Assembly (NCBI GenBank): GCA_034509735.1
Contig: JACGWO010000012.1
Span: forward strand, 27,743,188-27,807,187
DNA from: Sesamum alatum
Lineage: Eukaryota; Streptophyta; Magnoliopsida; Lamiales; Pedaliaceae
DNA: 64,000 nucleotides
Reading direction: 5' to 3'
The position numbers and the translations under genes are program-made. Each line of letters starts with the position of its first letter. Within the stretch, counting starts at the first letter, position 1. The notes under the pieces are model-generated. The model was not told the origin of the DNA and made no database searches. It saw only the letters and a program-made list of their open reading frames with translations. Shown here in pieces: positions 48,758 through 61,059 of this stretch.

Positions 48758-49257
48758 GGGTTAATTACACTTACACCCCCTCTGAGAATGTATAATTACA
48801 TTTTCCCCCAAAAAAGTTTTGAAATTACACTTACACCCCCTCCGAAAATTCTCTGTTTACACCTGACCCCAATCCGTTAGAGTTTGGATGAAAAATGTTC
48901 ACGTCAACAAAAATAATTACACAAATTTTCAATTTTTCCCATCATTTAACATTCTCATGTATATTTTTGTACTTATAAGAGGATAAGTGTAACGTATATG
49001 TATGGAGTGAGGCCAATATTATTATATTTTTTTCCTTATAAGTACAAAATTATTGCACGAGAATGTTAAATGAGAGGTAAAATTAAAAATTTATGTAATT
49101 ATTTTTGTTGAAATGAACATTTTCCTCCCAAACTTTAACGAATGGAGGTCAGGTGTAAACAAAAAATTTTTAGAGGGGGTGTAAATGTAATTTCAAAACG
49201 TCTTTGGGGGAAAGTGTAATTATGCATTTCCAGAGGGGGTCTAAATGTAATTAACCC
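48758..49257 (+). mobile_element. MULE-type MITE, family C copy 2 (500 bp)
   Basis: The ends are GGGTTAATTACACTTACACC and its near complement ending TAATTAACCC. The perfect 9-bp target duplication TAAAAAATA lies at 48749-48757 and 49258-49266. Almost the whole element is a palindrome with arms of about 225 bp. Aligned by eye, it is about 97% identical to the reverse complement of copy 3. Confidence 0.88.
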
Positions 49258-50877
49258 TAAAAAATAAAATAACAGTTTAACTTTATGTATTTTTTAAAAT
49301 AAATTAATTTATATTTTCGTGTTTTGTAAAGTAAAGCAATTTACTTCACTAGATAGGAAGAAAAATTGCTTCATTTTACCTCCCATGTTCTTTAAAATGG
49401 AGAAATTTATCTCCCTATTTAGGGAGGTAAGTTACTCTATTTTAAAAGACACATGAAGATAAATTGTTCTTTTTAAATTTTTTTTACAAATGAGTAATTT
49501 GCTCATTTATAATATCATAGATAAACATTAGAACAAAACCTGACTTTGAGTTTTTTTTTGGATAACTATTTGCAAGAATATTAACCTATATTAATATAAA
49601 AAAAGGTTATCTACACTCACGCCAATTTTTAAATATAATAATTACACTTCTAATTAAATAAATTTAAAAATTAATTATAATTATCTTTTTATTTACAAAA
49701 TGATCCACGTCATTTTAGCATCACCAAACCAACTCTTTTATTATGTTGGTAATACCTTAAGTTGATTTCCTTTTATTTTGAATTGTAATTTATTAATTCA
49801 TATATTTTATTTTTATTCATTATATATTTTAAAATATAAAAGATTATATTACATGCACGCAGAACTAACGTGCTTTAACAACTAATATAAAAAAAAAAAT
49901 AACTTTCTGCATATAAACAATAATGTGACACCATCGCCACAACTTTATTAGTGTATTAACAATATCTCAAAATTATTATTTTTTTAAATATGATGTATTA
50001 ATTATATATTTTATTATTATTTATAACATATAAAAAATATTTATTAAATACACGCAAAAACAACACGCTATTACAATTAATTAGAACAGAAAAATACCAA
50101 AAAAAAAAAAAGTGTTGGTATATGCAAGTAAGACTGAATAGGAAAGAGTGGTCCTACAGGTGGGTTGATACGAAGGTGGGCCCACATATAATGTGGTCCA
50201 AAATAAAAATAAAAAATAATAATTGAAGCATCCAAAGGAAGGCCAATAATGAAATAAATGATAGAATTCCAACTCCCCAAACAGTCCCATCGCTTCGCCC
50301 TACCTTAATTGTACCAAACCCCCAAATCTTTGCTGTCTTCACGTGATTTTGCCCCCCTCCCCCATTTTTATTCGTTTTAGTTTTGGCCCAACATCAAAAT
50401 TGAAAATGAAATATAGAGAATGTGATTTTTTTTTGAATTGAAAATGATGAATTTTATTATTTAAAAATAAAATAATTATATATATTTAGTCTTGTCGATT
50501 ATTAGTATCGACTAGAGATAATTACAAACAATCATATTAATAATATTTTAATTATTACAACAACAAACTATACCTACTATAGATTAGAAACAACATCAAC
50601 TCATGTAAGAGTTTGAACTCATGACCTTTAAAATCATTTGGCCTCATCGACATAGAAAATGCAATTGACGGGCACCTTTTTTTACTCGTCTAAAATTTTA
50701 TTATATGTTTAAAAAAAATAAAAAAGAAAATTCACACAGCTAAAGCAATGATGGTAGAAAGATACAAATCACATCCTTAAGGGCATCAAGGAACAATTTC
50801 TCCACTATATACACATGAGTTGAATCAAAATAGCAACCACATTCACATATAGTACTTGCACATACTACAAATATGAT

Positions 50878-51090
50878 AGTGTGGTGGTTCATTATTCGGT
50901 CTTTATTTGAATACCACGAGTTCGAACCTTATTAGAGATGCCAGACTCGTTATGTTCTGTGGGTATACATATTATGAGACGATGGTGGCTAGTTTGTAAT
51001 GCATGATCCAACAAAATTCAAGTGGACTTCACTTGCTAGTATGTCGACGCGGCTTATAATGAGTTTTATTTAATAAGAGGAGATTTTTTT
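50878..51090 (+). mobile_element. Possible tRNA-derived SINE
   Basis: TAGTGTGGTGGTTCAT near 50877 resembles a pol III A box, and GAGTTCGAACC at about 50929 is a good B box about 40 bases later, as in plant SINE heads. The segment ends in a T-rich run near 51085. A target duplication was not identified, and the tRNA of origin cannot be named. Confidence 0.35.
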
Positions 51091-51317
51091 TTAAAAAAAT
51101 ACACACAAAAAGGTTTGAAGAAAAAATTGGGAATGTCAATGTATGATGACCGGCCATAAAGGTTTGATATGTAGGATCCAGTTATGATCCCACGTTAGAT
51201 CATCTCACAAAAATTCAATGATTAATTAAGATTGGAAAATAGGGTTGTAATTAATTAGTAGCGAAATGAATGAAGTTGTAAGATTGATTGCTTGCACCTG
51301 GAGAACAGCAACGCCTG

Positions 51318-51559
51318 CACGTGTGATGTTTTTATTATTACATTATGGTCTTCCAACACCGGCCACGCACTAACCTCCAGCTATGGTCACTGGTCAGAGT
51401 CAAACAATGCAATGCAGATACTTACTACCATCTCAAAACCTCAATCATTGCTTGCAACTCAATAAAACAATCAACATCTCCGTACAATGGGAACACGTGT
51501 TCCAGCCTTGCAAATCCTTCGATTCATGAGATCATCATTTTCCTCAAGATCCGCACGTG
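51318..51559 (+). promoter_or_regulatory. GC-richer island with three G-boxes
   Basis: CACGTG lies at 51318, 51494 and 51554. The middle one sits in the perfect 14-bp palindrome GGAACACGTGTTCC (51490-51503). The surrounding 300 bases are less AT-rich than the neighbourhood. A frame at 51345-51605 is open but resembles nothing known, so a non-coding regulatory role is the simpler reading. Confidence 0.45.
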
Positions 51560-53303
51560 GGACGGACGACTCTCTTATTCATCTACATTCAAGATTGCTG
51601 CATAGGTATTTGAGGTTGATTAAGATTAATTAATTTGCACGAGTGGGGTGGGGTGGGGTTGGGGGGTTGTTTGCTTAGGTATTGGTTAATGTAGTGAGAT
51701 TAAAAGATGTGTCCGAGTTGAGTAATAATGCATGTTGTCTTAAGAATAATGATTACGAGGTTATTGCATACTTTATTACTAGTGGAGGAAGATGAGAGGA
51801 TCGATGATTTTTGAGATTAATGGCTTGATTTGAGTAAGATCTGATTATAATTTTATGTTATGTTGTGATTTGTAATATTCACGGGTTTTTATTACAGTAT
51901 ATGTGTGTTGTTGTAAATTTAGATTTTTGTTTAAATGTCTAGTTTTGAACAGGGGATTCCTAAGGTTTTATAAATTTGTAGAACCGTACTTGATAATATG
52001 AGTTTATTATGCATTCGTATTAGATTGAAAATGATAATTACTCCGTTTAAGTTTTGATCTATTTTACAAATGGTTTAATTTAATAAAATTTGATTAGTGA
52101 TTGGTCATGTTTACGATGCAGTATTCGACAATGATTGTTTAGTTAATGGAGAAAGATAAGACTGAACTGATAGAGAGAGAGAGAGAAAGAGACAAAAGTA
52201 AACTGAAAAAGATGTCACTGAATTGATAGAGAGGAGCCGTGCATGAAATGATCTTATGGTTGACTATGACGACCTGAACGAGAGTGAACTGACGATAGAG
52301 GTAAACTGATAAGAGACAAGAGAAGTGAGAGTGAAGGTCTATTTAGGACAGCAATAATACAATATTATCTATGTTGAGACGTGCCAATTCTTGATATTTC
52401 ACTAAAGACATTTTTAAATATATTTTTTGTTTCCTTTTTATTTTTTTGCCAAAAACTAAAAAGCTTGACAATATATTTGGCTTATGCACTTCCCCTGGAA
52501 GCATTGTGTGACTTTACAAACTTTATATAGGGTAATTGTAATTTATCATAAAATAGAGATATACTTGTAATTCAAACAAATTTCAAGGATGTTATTACAA
52601 TTTACTCTTTATTGATTTTGTTGTATCTCAAATCAACACTGAACTAGATTAAAATAATTTTATTTATCATGTATGAATATTTCTTTTTTTTTCTTTTTTG
52701 GGGTTGAAAGGGCATTTGAGGAACGACAACTAGACCATTATTTTAACAAAATGCTTCGTTATTGCAACTAGCGAAGGTGTTGATTGTGGGCTTGGGCCTC
52801 AGCCCAAGTATCTACAAGAAAGTCAGGAATGCAGGGGACAAAGCCCATTTGTCACAACACGAACACCTACACACAAATTATTTTACTGGGCCACTTAGTT
52901 AAGCTTTCCATCATGTTGGATTCTTCAATGTGTGGACATTCTTGTTAAATGGAAATTTTATTTCGAATTGGGCCGACCAAACGTGAATCAATTATGAAAG
53001 ATTTAGTACACTTGTAATGTGATTTAATGTATAATTATTATAATTGTGTAATATTGTTGCGACCAACATTTGCTTAGCAAAGTATTCTATGGATTCGAGT
53101 TTGAGCCTAATAATATGCATTGGTCCTAAATATGATTTTTTCTTTTTTTTTTTTTGGGTCTGGATAAGACCTTATCCTACCTATTGACAGACCTAAGCAC
53201 GTTGACAAAAATTCACATTATATGCACACAGAATATCATGGTGAGATGGTTATACTTTTTATTAGAATGCAGAAAGAAATGTTAATGTTATATTTATGCC
53301 AAT

Positions 53304-53802
53304 GGGTTAATTACATTTAGACCCCCTCTGAAAATGCATAATTACACTTTCCCCCAAAGTAGTTTTGAAATTACATTTACACCCCCTGTAAAAATTCTTT
53401 GTTTACACCTGACCTCCATTCGTTAAAGTTTGGGCGGAAAATGTTCATTTCAACAAAAATAATTATATAAATTTTCAATTTTACCTCTCATTTAACATTC
53501 TCGTGCAATAATTTTGTACTTATAAGGAAAAAATATAATAATATTGGCCTCACTCCATACATATACGTTACACTTATCCTCTTATAAGTACAAAAATATA
53601 CATGAGAATGTTAAATGATGGAAAAAATTGAAAATTTCTGTAATTATTTTTGTTGACGTGAACATTTTTCGTCCAAACTCTAACGGATGGGGGTCAGGTG
53701 TAAACAGAGAATTTTCGGAGGGGGTGTAAGTGTAATTTCAAAACTTTTTTGGGGGAAAGTGTAATTATACATTCTCAGAGGGGGTGTAAGTGTAATTAAC
53801 CC
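53304..53802 (-). mobile_element. MULE-type MITE, family C copy 3 (499 bp), inverted relative to copy 2
   Basis: It begins GGGTTAATTACATTTAGACC and ends GTGTAATTAACCC. The perfect 9-bp target duplication TATGCCAAT lies at 53295-53303 and 53803-53811. Read in reverse complement it matches the 48.8-kb element from end to end, with about 14 differences by eye. Confidence 0.88.
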
Positions 53803-53811
53803 TATGCCAAT

Positions 53812-55585
53812 AGTATGAATCTTGCAATGTAGCGTAGACGACAGTATGAAGAGATTTTTTGTGCATAATTATCTTTAAATACGTAACAGTAACTACTACT
53901 TTATTAATATTTTCGTAAAAATTCTATTTTTTATGAGGGGATATTAGTAAATATGTTAAACTTCAAGGAAGATAATTGTAATTTATCCTACGAATTAATG
54001 TCTCAATTGTATCATGGATCAGTCTTCTAGAATTTTGATTGTAGAATAGAGAATAAAAATAAGAAGAATCTCTTGAGTTAAATGGCAACTTTAACATTCA
54101 CAAGCCCATAAATGTGGTTGGTTGAAATTATTGCAAAATGTCCACAAATTTATCTCCAAACCTAACAAACATTAGTGCTTTTGTTTGTTTGTTTCTTTCC
54201 TTTTTTGCTTTGGTTCAAATGGGACTTTGTAACAAATGCTACCCATCACATTTAAGGTTTACTTGAATGAGTTATAATAGAATTTTGATACAATATATTT
54301 GAATTTACATTACTATTTTAGCATTTGGACTTCAATAGGCACCACTTGTGTCAATTTATTTATTATATTGGATTTAAAATATTTGACAATTTATACATTT
54401 TTATCGAGCACGTTGGATATATACTCTATTTCTTTCTCTCTAGTATTTTTTCTAGAATATTTATACTGTTAATTATACTGCGTTGTAGATAGATTATGTT
54501 ATATTTTTCATTCGGAGAACTTGGTCTCATATATGAAATATAACTCATATTTGTTTGTTATATTCCTTATGACATTATTCCGGTTGAAATTTCTTGTGCC
54601 ATCTCATGAATAAATATTCATTTATGCATAATAAACCAATATAGGGTTTTATTGGACATGGCTTATTATATTCAATAGCACGACTGATCTCATAACTTAT
54701 CTTTTTGTCCGTTAGCAAGTTAAGGTAGTACATCGAAAACCTGCACTCTCTGAAAAATTAAATGTGTCCTTGCTCCAGTGTACATACATGCAGCCAGAAA
54801 AGATCAAGATTTGAATAATCATGATCATCCGGATGACACATACGTCATGTCGAAATTCTGTTCTCATAGTAAGTTCATAAATATACAGTCATTTGATGAC
54901 CGTTACATTGTTGATCATGCAACATTTAATGAGTATTACCTATAATCATGTACGTAAAGTATAAATTCAACAATACGTAAAATCCCTATTACTTGTCGTG
55001 AATGTGTAATAAACGTGAACTAGGATAGAAAACTACAAACACTTATATATATAGATCTCGTACAATCATCAATGGCTGAAACATAAACATTGATCAATAA
55101 TTTTATCTATTTTTTCATTCAAACAATTAGCAATGATATATATATATATTTATATATACTTTACAAACCCTAGCAAGTATGAATGCAATGTATTCTGATA
55201 AATGTAAGATGTTCTAAAATTCATCCAATATAGAAAGGAAAAAACAAGAAAAATTACCCTAATAGGGTAAAAATCCAATCCTGAATTCAGCCGCACAATT
55301 CAATCCCTTCTGTGAAACCTAAGACTCAGTCAGTATATTTATATGTACGTATATATGTATGTAGAGGTGTGTTTATATTATTGTTTTTGTAACCGTCTTC
55401 TCTTCTACCTCCATTCCTCCTTCTCTGCAACCCCATTTTCTTCTCTCTCTACAATCACAAATTGCTTTCTCTCTCAAGCTTTGTTGGTTTGATCTCTATT
55501 CAGAAACCCTCGCCGTGGAAACAAGCACAGTCATTACATACGCATATACGTACACTTGTTCGGTTCGTTCGGATTCACTGTTGAG
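53812..55585. other. Upstream region and leader of the DUF1639 gene
   Basis: No gene is seen up to about 55.3 kb. A TATA-like stretch (TATTTATATGTACG) at about 55337-55350 is followed by a CT-rich leader (55395-55490), so transcription probably starts near 55.37-55.40 kb. A short upstream frame follows (annotated separately). Confidence 0.5.
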
Positions 55586-55618
55586 ATGAAACTCCGCCGC
55601 CGATCAGGGCTGAGATAG
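55586..55618 (+). CDS. Upstream ORF, 10 codons, in the DUF1639 leader
   Basis: ATG at 55586 encodes MKLRRRSGLR and stops at TAG (55616-55618), 84 bases before the main ATG at 55703. If the transcript starts near 55.39 kb, this frame lies in the leader and could lower translation of the main frame. It is very short, and its conservation is unknown. Confidence 0.35.
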   Translation: MKLRRRSGLR

Positions 55619-55702
55619 GTTTTTTTGTCGCTGTTGATTCACTGTTGAGGAGTTATTTTTGGTTTGAATTTGACGGTGCTGTTTTGAAGAGCTTTGATTC
55701 CT

Positions 55703-56977
55703 ATGGCGTCTACAGTTCCAGCGAAGTCTCAGCCGCTGCATAATTTCGACCTGCCGCATCTCAAATGGAATAAGGATGGAAGCTCCAGCGGCCACCACCA
55801 GCGCCGCCGTTCTATCAAGTCGCCGTCACGGAGGCCGAATACGTCCTCCCCCTCTCCTATACGCCAATCACCGTTGCGCGACTCTGTTTCAGCGACGCCG
55901 CCGCGCCTTCAGTCTCCGTTGCCGGACTCTTCCGCGCTTTCATCACGTGAGTCTCCGGTTCACGGGGATTACTTGATGAAACAGTCTCCGATTCGAGGAG
56001 AATCATCTAAACCGTCTCCGATTCGCGAGTGCGTGAAACAATCGCTGACCGGTGGTGACTCGGAGAGGCTGCCGTTCCTTAATCGCGATGCTGTGCGGCA
56101 GTTTATTAGGCGGGATTTGGTGTTGGACGCGGAGTATTTGAAGAATAGTAAAGGTTCTTTGATTGAGTACCGGAGAAATCATTCTAAGGGTTCCGCTTTT
56201 GATAGCATAAGGAATGAGGTCTATTCATCGACCTCTGAGCAAGCTAAGGAGAAACTTGAGAAGAAATCGAAGGGAAAGGAAGTTGATGAAGCGGGAAGTA
56301 AGAGATCGAAAATCTTGATTAAAATTCCTTGCAAGAACAATAAACTAGAGGAAGAGAATCCACAGGAAGAGCCGCCCAATATTGACAATAATGATGGTCA
56401 TGATGAAATTGATGAGGTGCAGGAAGATGGAAAGATTAATAACACCATTGATGAGGAAACTAAGACATGGAATCTGAGGCCGCGAAAGCCCCTCCGCAAG
56501 TCACAGAATGCAGCGGGAGGTGCAGAGAAAGGTACTGTCTCTGTGATGCCTGAAAAGAATAAAGCTCATTCATCCTTGATCAATGCAAATAAACTAGGGG
56601 AAAAGGAAGGGAATTGCAGCGGCGGCAGTGAGAAGAAGGAGAAGAGAAAGCTCAGCATTTCAGTTGCGCTATCGAAAGAGGAAATTGAGGAGGATATCTT
56701 CATCCTGACTGGATCAAAGCCAGCGAGGAGGCCTAAGAAGAGAGCAAAGAACATACAGAAACAACTGGATGTAAGAAAAGATCTTATCTTTGATTTCATC
56801 TCATTGCTTTAACTTGGACTTTTTTTTTTCCGTTGTGTTTTCCGGTATAGGTTTCTATAAATAAGTATGATTTATTTGTTCATTTTTCCTGAACTGCAGT
56901 TTGTGTTTCCTGGATTGTGGTTGGTGTCAATAACTCCTGATTCGTACAAGGTATCTGAAAATTCCATGAAGGTATAG
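55703..56977 (+). CDS. DUF1639 family protein
   Basis: Two exons, 55703-56770 and 56900-56977, in phase, give 381 residues. The start MASTVPAKSQ is the first ATG of the open frame. The N-terminal 110 residues are Ser/Pro-rich with repeated SPIR, SPLR and SPL motifs, suggesting proline-directed phosphorylation. The middle is Lys/Glu-rich and disordered. The conserved C-terminal block has RRPKKRAKNIQKQLD in exon 1 and FVFPGLWLVSITPDSYKVS in exon 2, the DUF1639 signature. The basic stretch suggests a nuclear protein, but no function is established for the family. The coding end MKV-stop rests on reading through a possible GT donor at 56972; family members end near this point. Confidence 0.9.
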
Positions 56978-59900
56978 TCTCAATCATCATAATCTGGTTT
57001 GATCATCATATCTTTCTGTTAGTTCGACTGTTTACTGATCGAGAATGACTGTACAGGGTTAGATGCAATCAACAGAAGATGATTATGCTCTTCAAATATG
57101 TTTACTGGAAGGTGTAAGGTGCTGTGTTTCCAATTTTTTGTTATGACATTCGGAGTTATAATATGCAGTAACTTGTAAAGCTGAAAGCAAGAATAAGTTT
57201 TTGGTTAGGGTTATTTTACATTTCTTTTACTTTTATTTCATGCCGATCTCATAGCACTCAGAGAACTTTAGGTTTCTATTTATCGGTAGTGGCAGCTGTA
57301 AATATGGACCTCTTCCTTTAAGATTTTCATTTTCACTATGCATTTGGTGTTCGTTTACCTTTTTATTATTCATTTAATATTTCCTGTTTTTGCCTATTAT
57401 GATGGTTTGGGAGTATAAGTGTGAAGCCAAAATGTCGGACACTGCTTATCTTACCCTGTCAAGCTTTTGCAATTTTTAATACTGAGATGCTGGCCTTGTT
57501 TTCTTCATGGCATCCCAATCCATAGTTGGACACTGCTTGTTATACTCCTTCAGCATTTTATACTCAGAATGCTGGCTGTGATTTAGTTGTTGGTATCCTA
57601 ATGCACAGTTGTAATGCTGCTTGTTATATTCTTCGAATATTTAATGCTGAGAATGCTGGCTGTGATTCAGTTGATGGCACACCTATCCGGATCCAGTGTA
57701 GGTGTAAGTGTGAGAATACAGTGAATTGGCTCTATGATAAAGCAGTAAATACTAGAATAGAGGCTGGAACATTCCGCAGAACCTTAGAACAAAGGTCTGG
57801 TGCGCTTTGTTTCACAACCTTCATCCATGTATACAGATAAAGAGGGAGGTTATCATCGAAATAATTCTAATGTACAAACAGAATGCAGATACCATAGGTA
57901 TCTGTGAGAAACTTATAGTTTTGTCTAACAAACAACAAAACAGATAATGTAGGATCTCTTGATAGAATTAATGAACGAATCAGACGAGAGCTCCCAGTAC
58001 GAGTTACCTATTCTGTAGCCCATGACTTGACAAGTAAAATGAAACTCAAAGACTACTTTCTTTGTCTAGAGATTCCTTTATGCATATACCAGAATTAGAA
58101 GATGATCGAAGGGGTTGTTTGACTACCCTAATGGTGAATACTGATGAGAAATGATTCTTTGTTAAGGCAAAAGGATAATGCTCTAAACCACAGTAGTATA
58201 GGACGTTTGTTTGACATTGTTCTTTGAGTGCATTCTTGGTTTCTGTGTGAAAAAATCTTAACTGTAGGATGCAACTTGCTTCCTTGTCCAATATGCTCAT
58301 GAGCTGCTCAGTTGCCACGCAAGGATATGTTGCTGCTCCAGTTTCCTTTTTGTTCTTATACTTTTTCATTTTCTTTTTGCTTTATCATCACTTTTTCTTC
58401 TGTCTTTCTTCTTATTCCTTTCAACTTACCTTAACTTTTTGCTTGAATTGAGCTTTACTTTTTTTCATCTGGAAGTTATACTCACACTTGTTTGAATGGT
58501 CATTCCATAATATACTGCCGTCCTCACTCTTGCCTCTGATGCCGTATGGGGCTGGGTTGAAACCATTGGCATGAGCTCCTTCAAAAGTTGATCTTGAAGG
58601 CTTCATATTGTCCTTAGGATCTGTTTACTTGGGTTTTTGCTGCATGTTTGATCTGTTGTCCATATTGTTTGAAGCCTGCTTGTGCTTATTATTGGCTGAA
58701 AGCACTTTTTCTTTACTTTATCATTTTCCCTTGAATTATGCTGAAAGTGGTGTATATATAGGATCTGTAATTTGGACATGGAAGAGGAAATAGGATGAAG
58801 AATGTGTGATGTCTGCTGAGGGAAAAAGGTAAGGCTCATTTTTAAGGGGAAAACATGCCAAAACATAGTGGATGGGCTTGACTTCAGTTGTAGGATATGA
58901 TCCTTTCATTTTTTTTTTAAAGAAAAGGTAAGAGTAGAACTTTTTCATTAAATGGTAATCTATTAATAGGTGCGATTTCTTTCCAGACTGGTCCTACAAG
59001 TAATTGACTGGTAGGACTGTTCCATTTTTAAGCCCCAGTTGCTTTTACCTGTGATTATGATATTCGTCTTTCTCTTTCGTGGTGTTAGTGTTAACTCCGC
59101 AATTATCTTTACTTCCCATTTGGCGGTAGCTTAAAGGACTCTGTTTGTTATTTTTTTTTTTCAAAATTTCGTAGCCCAGATACCATAAAACTTTTCTGAA
59201 CGTTGTGGAAAACCTGTTTGAGTCATAAAATCATTTTGTAACACTTTGCATCTGTTTCCTAAAACTTTCGTCTTTGTTGGAGCAAGGGAATTGCTTGAGT
59301 TGGGGATTGCTTGCGGAAGCTTGAACCTTGACTCAGTTTTCTTTGCGCATCTTCAACAATGTTCACTGCATACTGGGGTCAGATTTGTTCCGACTTCTGA
59401 GGTCCTCATCTATCTATGGTGACAGCAGTGGGTGGGAATCTTGAGCATCTGTTGGGTGAATGCTGTTCGTCGTAACGCCTGAATGGTACTATTTTTAGGA
59501 TATTGACATGGTCAAAGTATCTAAAGATAATTGAATTGTTTATTTGTGCGGGGAGTGGATTTTCTATTCCAATTGTCATAAAAAATAATCATGAATTCAG
59601 CCCCCCAGCAAGATATCCATAGCTTGTCTACCTTTGAATTCTAACTTCAAACGCCACGCACAGGTCGAAATCAGACACCAGGAAGCTCCAGCCCACTGGA
59701 ATCGGATGCTGGCGGTCTCGAACACAAGAATGAATAAACCTTAAAAAAGTGGACGCCCACGTTAGGCTTGTTTATATATGGATGGGTATGGCTGTAAAGT
59801 TTGAGTGGGTAGGGTTATAAATTGAGCAGCAAAAACACCAAGAGTCTCACATGGAATGAATGACAGAATAGTTGTAATAAAAGAACTGGTGGATCCGAGG

Positions 59901-61059
59901 ACATTGAGTCACCTCACGTTCCTCTGCCCGACTTCTCTTAAGAAATGATTTGTTACATGCTAGAAATACACTATGAATTTGTCCTTTGGGAACTACCTAC
60001 TTACCCTTTTTTATCTTTTTCTGCTGAGCTTACTGGAGAACCTCTTAAGAAGTCTACAGCCGTGGTCACAGGAAAACCTTAATGAGAGGAAATGAAATAT
60101 GTGCTAGCATCACCATTAACACTATAATACGGATCTCAAAGGTAAATGAATTTGCACTTATTAAACACTCAGTAGTCAAGCACAATCGATGCCTGTGCAA
60201 ATATTAAAATATGAATATTTATCCCTAGTTATACTAATACATTTATATGAAGAAAAAAACTATTGATTAAAATCATTGATGTTCTTAAAAATTAAATTTC
60301 TAACTTTATATATTAGTGATTATAATTATGAATGAGATGTAAGAAAAAGCTCTTGAACTTTTTAAAAGATTTGAAGCAATTGGTAATGTAACAAGTATCT
60401 TAATAACTTCCGGTTATAAAATGATATAAAGTAGGTCATGTATATTGATAAGGGTATTCTAGCAAAAGTATATCAAAAACTCATGAAAAGATCCATGGTG
60501 CTTTATTAATAGTAGAGATAGAAACACCAAAAATTTGTTCCTAGTTACAACTAATTAACTAACATGAGACAGCATGAATGAACTCGTGATAAAGGACGTG
60601 ATCATTACAAATCATTTTCAATATTTCTCATTTGAATTTAATAAATAGATAAAGGGTCAACGCCAAACTCCCGCCTAGGCACAGGGGGCTTTATCCTAAA
60701 AAAAGAAAAGAATTTGAAACCCAATAACAAACATATCCTTACGAAAACATCACTTAGTTCACGCATCATTTCTGAAAATACCCAAATCAGACACATACTT
60801 TCCCTTCTACCATGATCGTTTTAGTCTGTCTTGTTTGAAAAAACCTCTTCACTCCATCATCTCATTATTTTATATGAATTGTTGGCAAGAATCTTGTGCT
60901 ATGTGTTCCCCTTTCGGTGTGCCAAACAAAGCATAAAAGGGGCTTTTAGCGTAATCTTGGCCCATTAAGTACCAAGCCTGTTTCTGGGCCCAATTAAGAA
61001 AGCAAGGGTATTTATGTAACTTTAAAGTGAGTGAAATTTGAACTTGAGAAAAAATAGGA
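56978..61059. other. Spacer between DUF1639 and DUO1, no confident gene
   Basis: This is 4.1 kb with moderate base composition in its first 3 kb, possibly a long 3' UTR or untranslated exons. It contains a triple tandem repeat at 57.43-57.69 kb. Minus-strand frames near 58046-58369 and 58421-58606 are open but resemble no family and show no splice or start support. Confidence 0.5.
57434..57690 (+). repeat. Diverged tandem triplication, 83-91-bp unit
   Basis: Units start at 57434, 57525 and 57608. Each begins GT(C/T)GGACACTGCTT or GTTGTAATGCTGCTT and contains a (T)ACT(C/G)AGAATGCTGGC-like core followed by a TGGCATCC/TGGTATCC tail. Units 2 and 3 are most alike. The array creates the open frame 57526-57840, which is not otherwise gene-like. 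Confidence 0.75.

Larger units (their letters stand above)
49267..53303. other. Gene-free region between the two inverted MITEs
   Basis: This AT-rich stretch of 4.0 kb has a repetitive T/A segment near 49340-49510, a SINE-like stretch near 50.88 kb, a GC-richer island with three G-boxes at 51.29-51.61 kb and GA repeats near 52172-52190. A small stretch at about 52527-52612 (GGGTAATTGTAATTTATC ... TTACAATTTACTC) may be a deletion derivative of family B. No protein-coding gene is supported. Confidence 0.5.

Noticed and set aside
50560..50670. Minus-strand SINE-like motif (GGTCATGAGTTCAAACTC)
   Set aside because: A partial B box and an A-box-like GATGAGGCCAAATG are present, but no element ends or poly(A) were identified.
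56971..56977. Further DUF1639 exons after a possible GT donor at 56972
   Set aside because: Family proteins end close to this point, and no later exon with a matching frame was recognised before 61 kb.
57434..57690. Could the spaced repeats be a CRISPR array?
   Set aside because: Units are contiguous and diverged with no unique spacers, the genome is a plant's, and there are no cas genes.
58421..58606. Minus-strand 61-codon frame (MKPSRSTFEGAHANG...)
   Set aside because: It looks mildly protein-like, but I know no matching family, and no flanking exons, splice sites or promoter could be tied to it.
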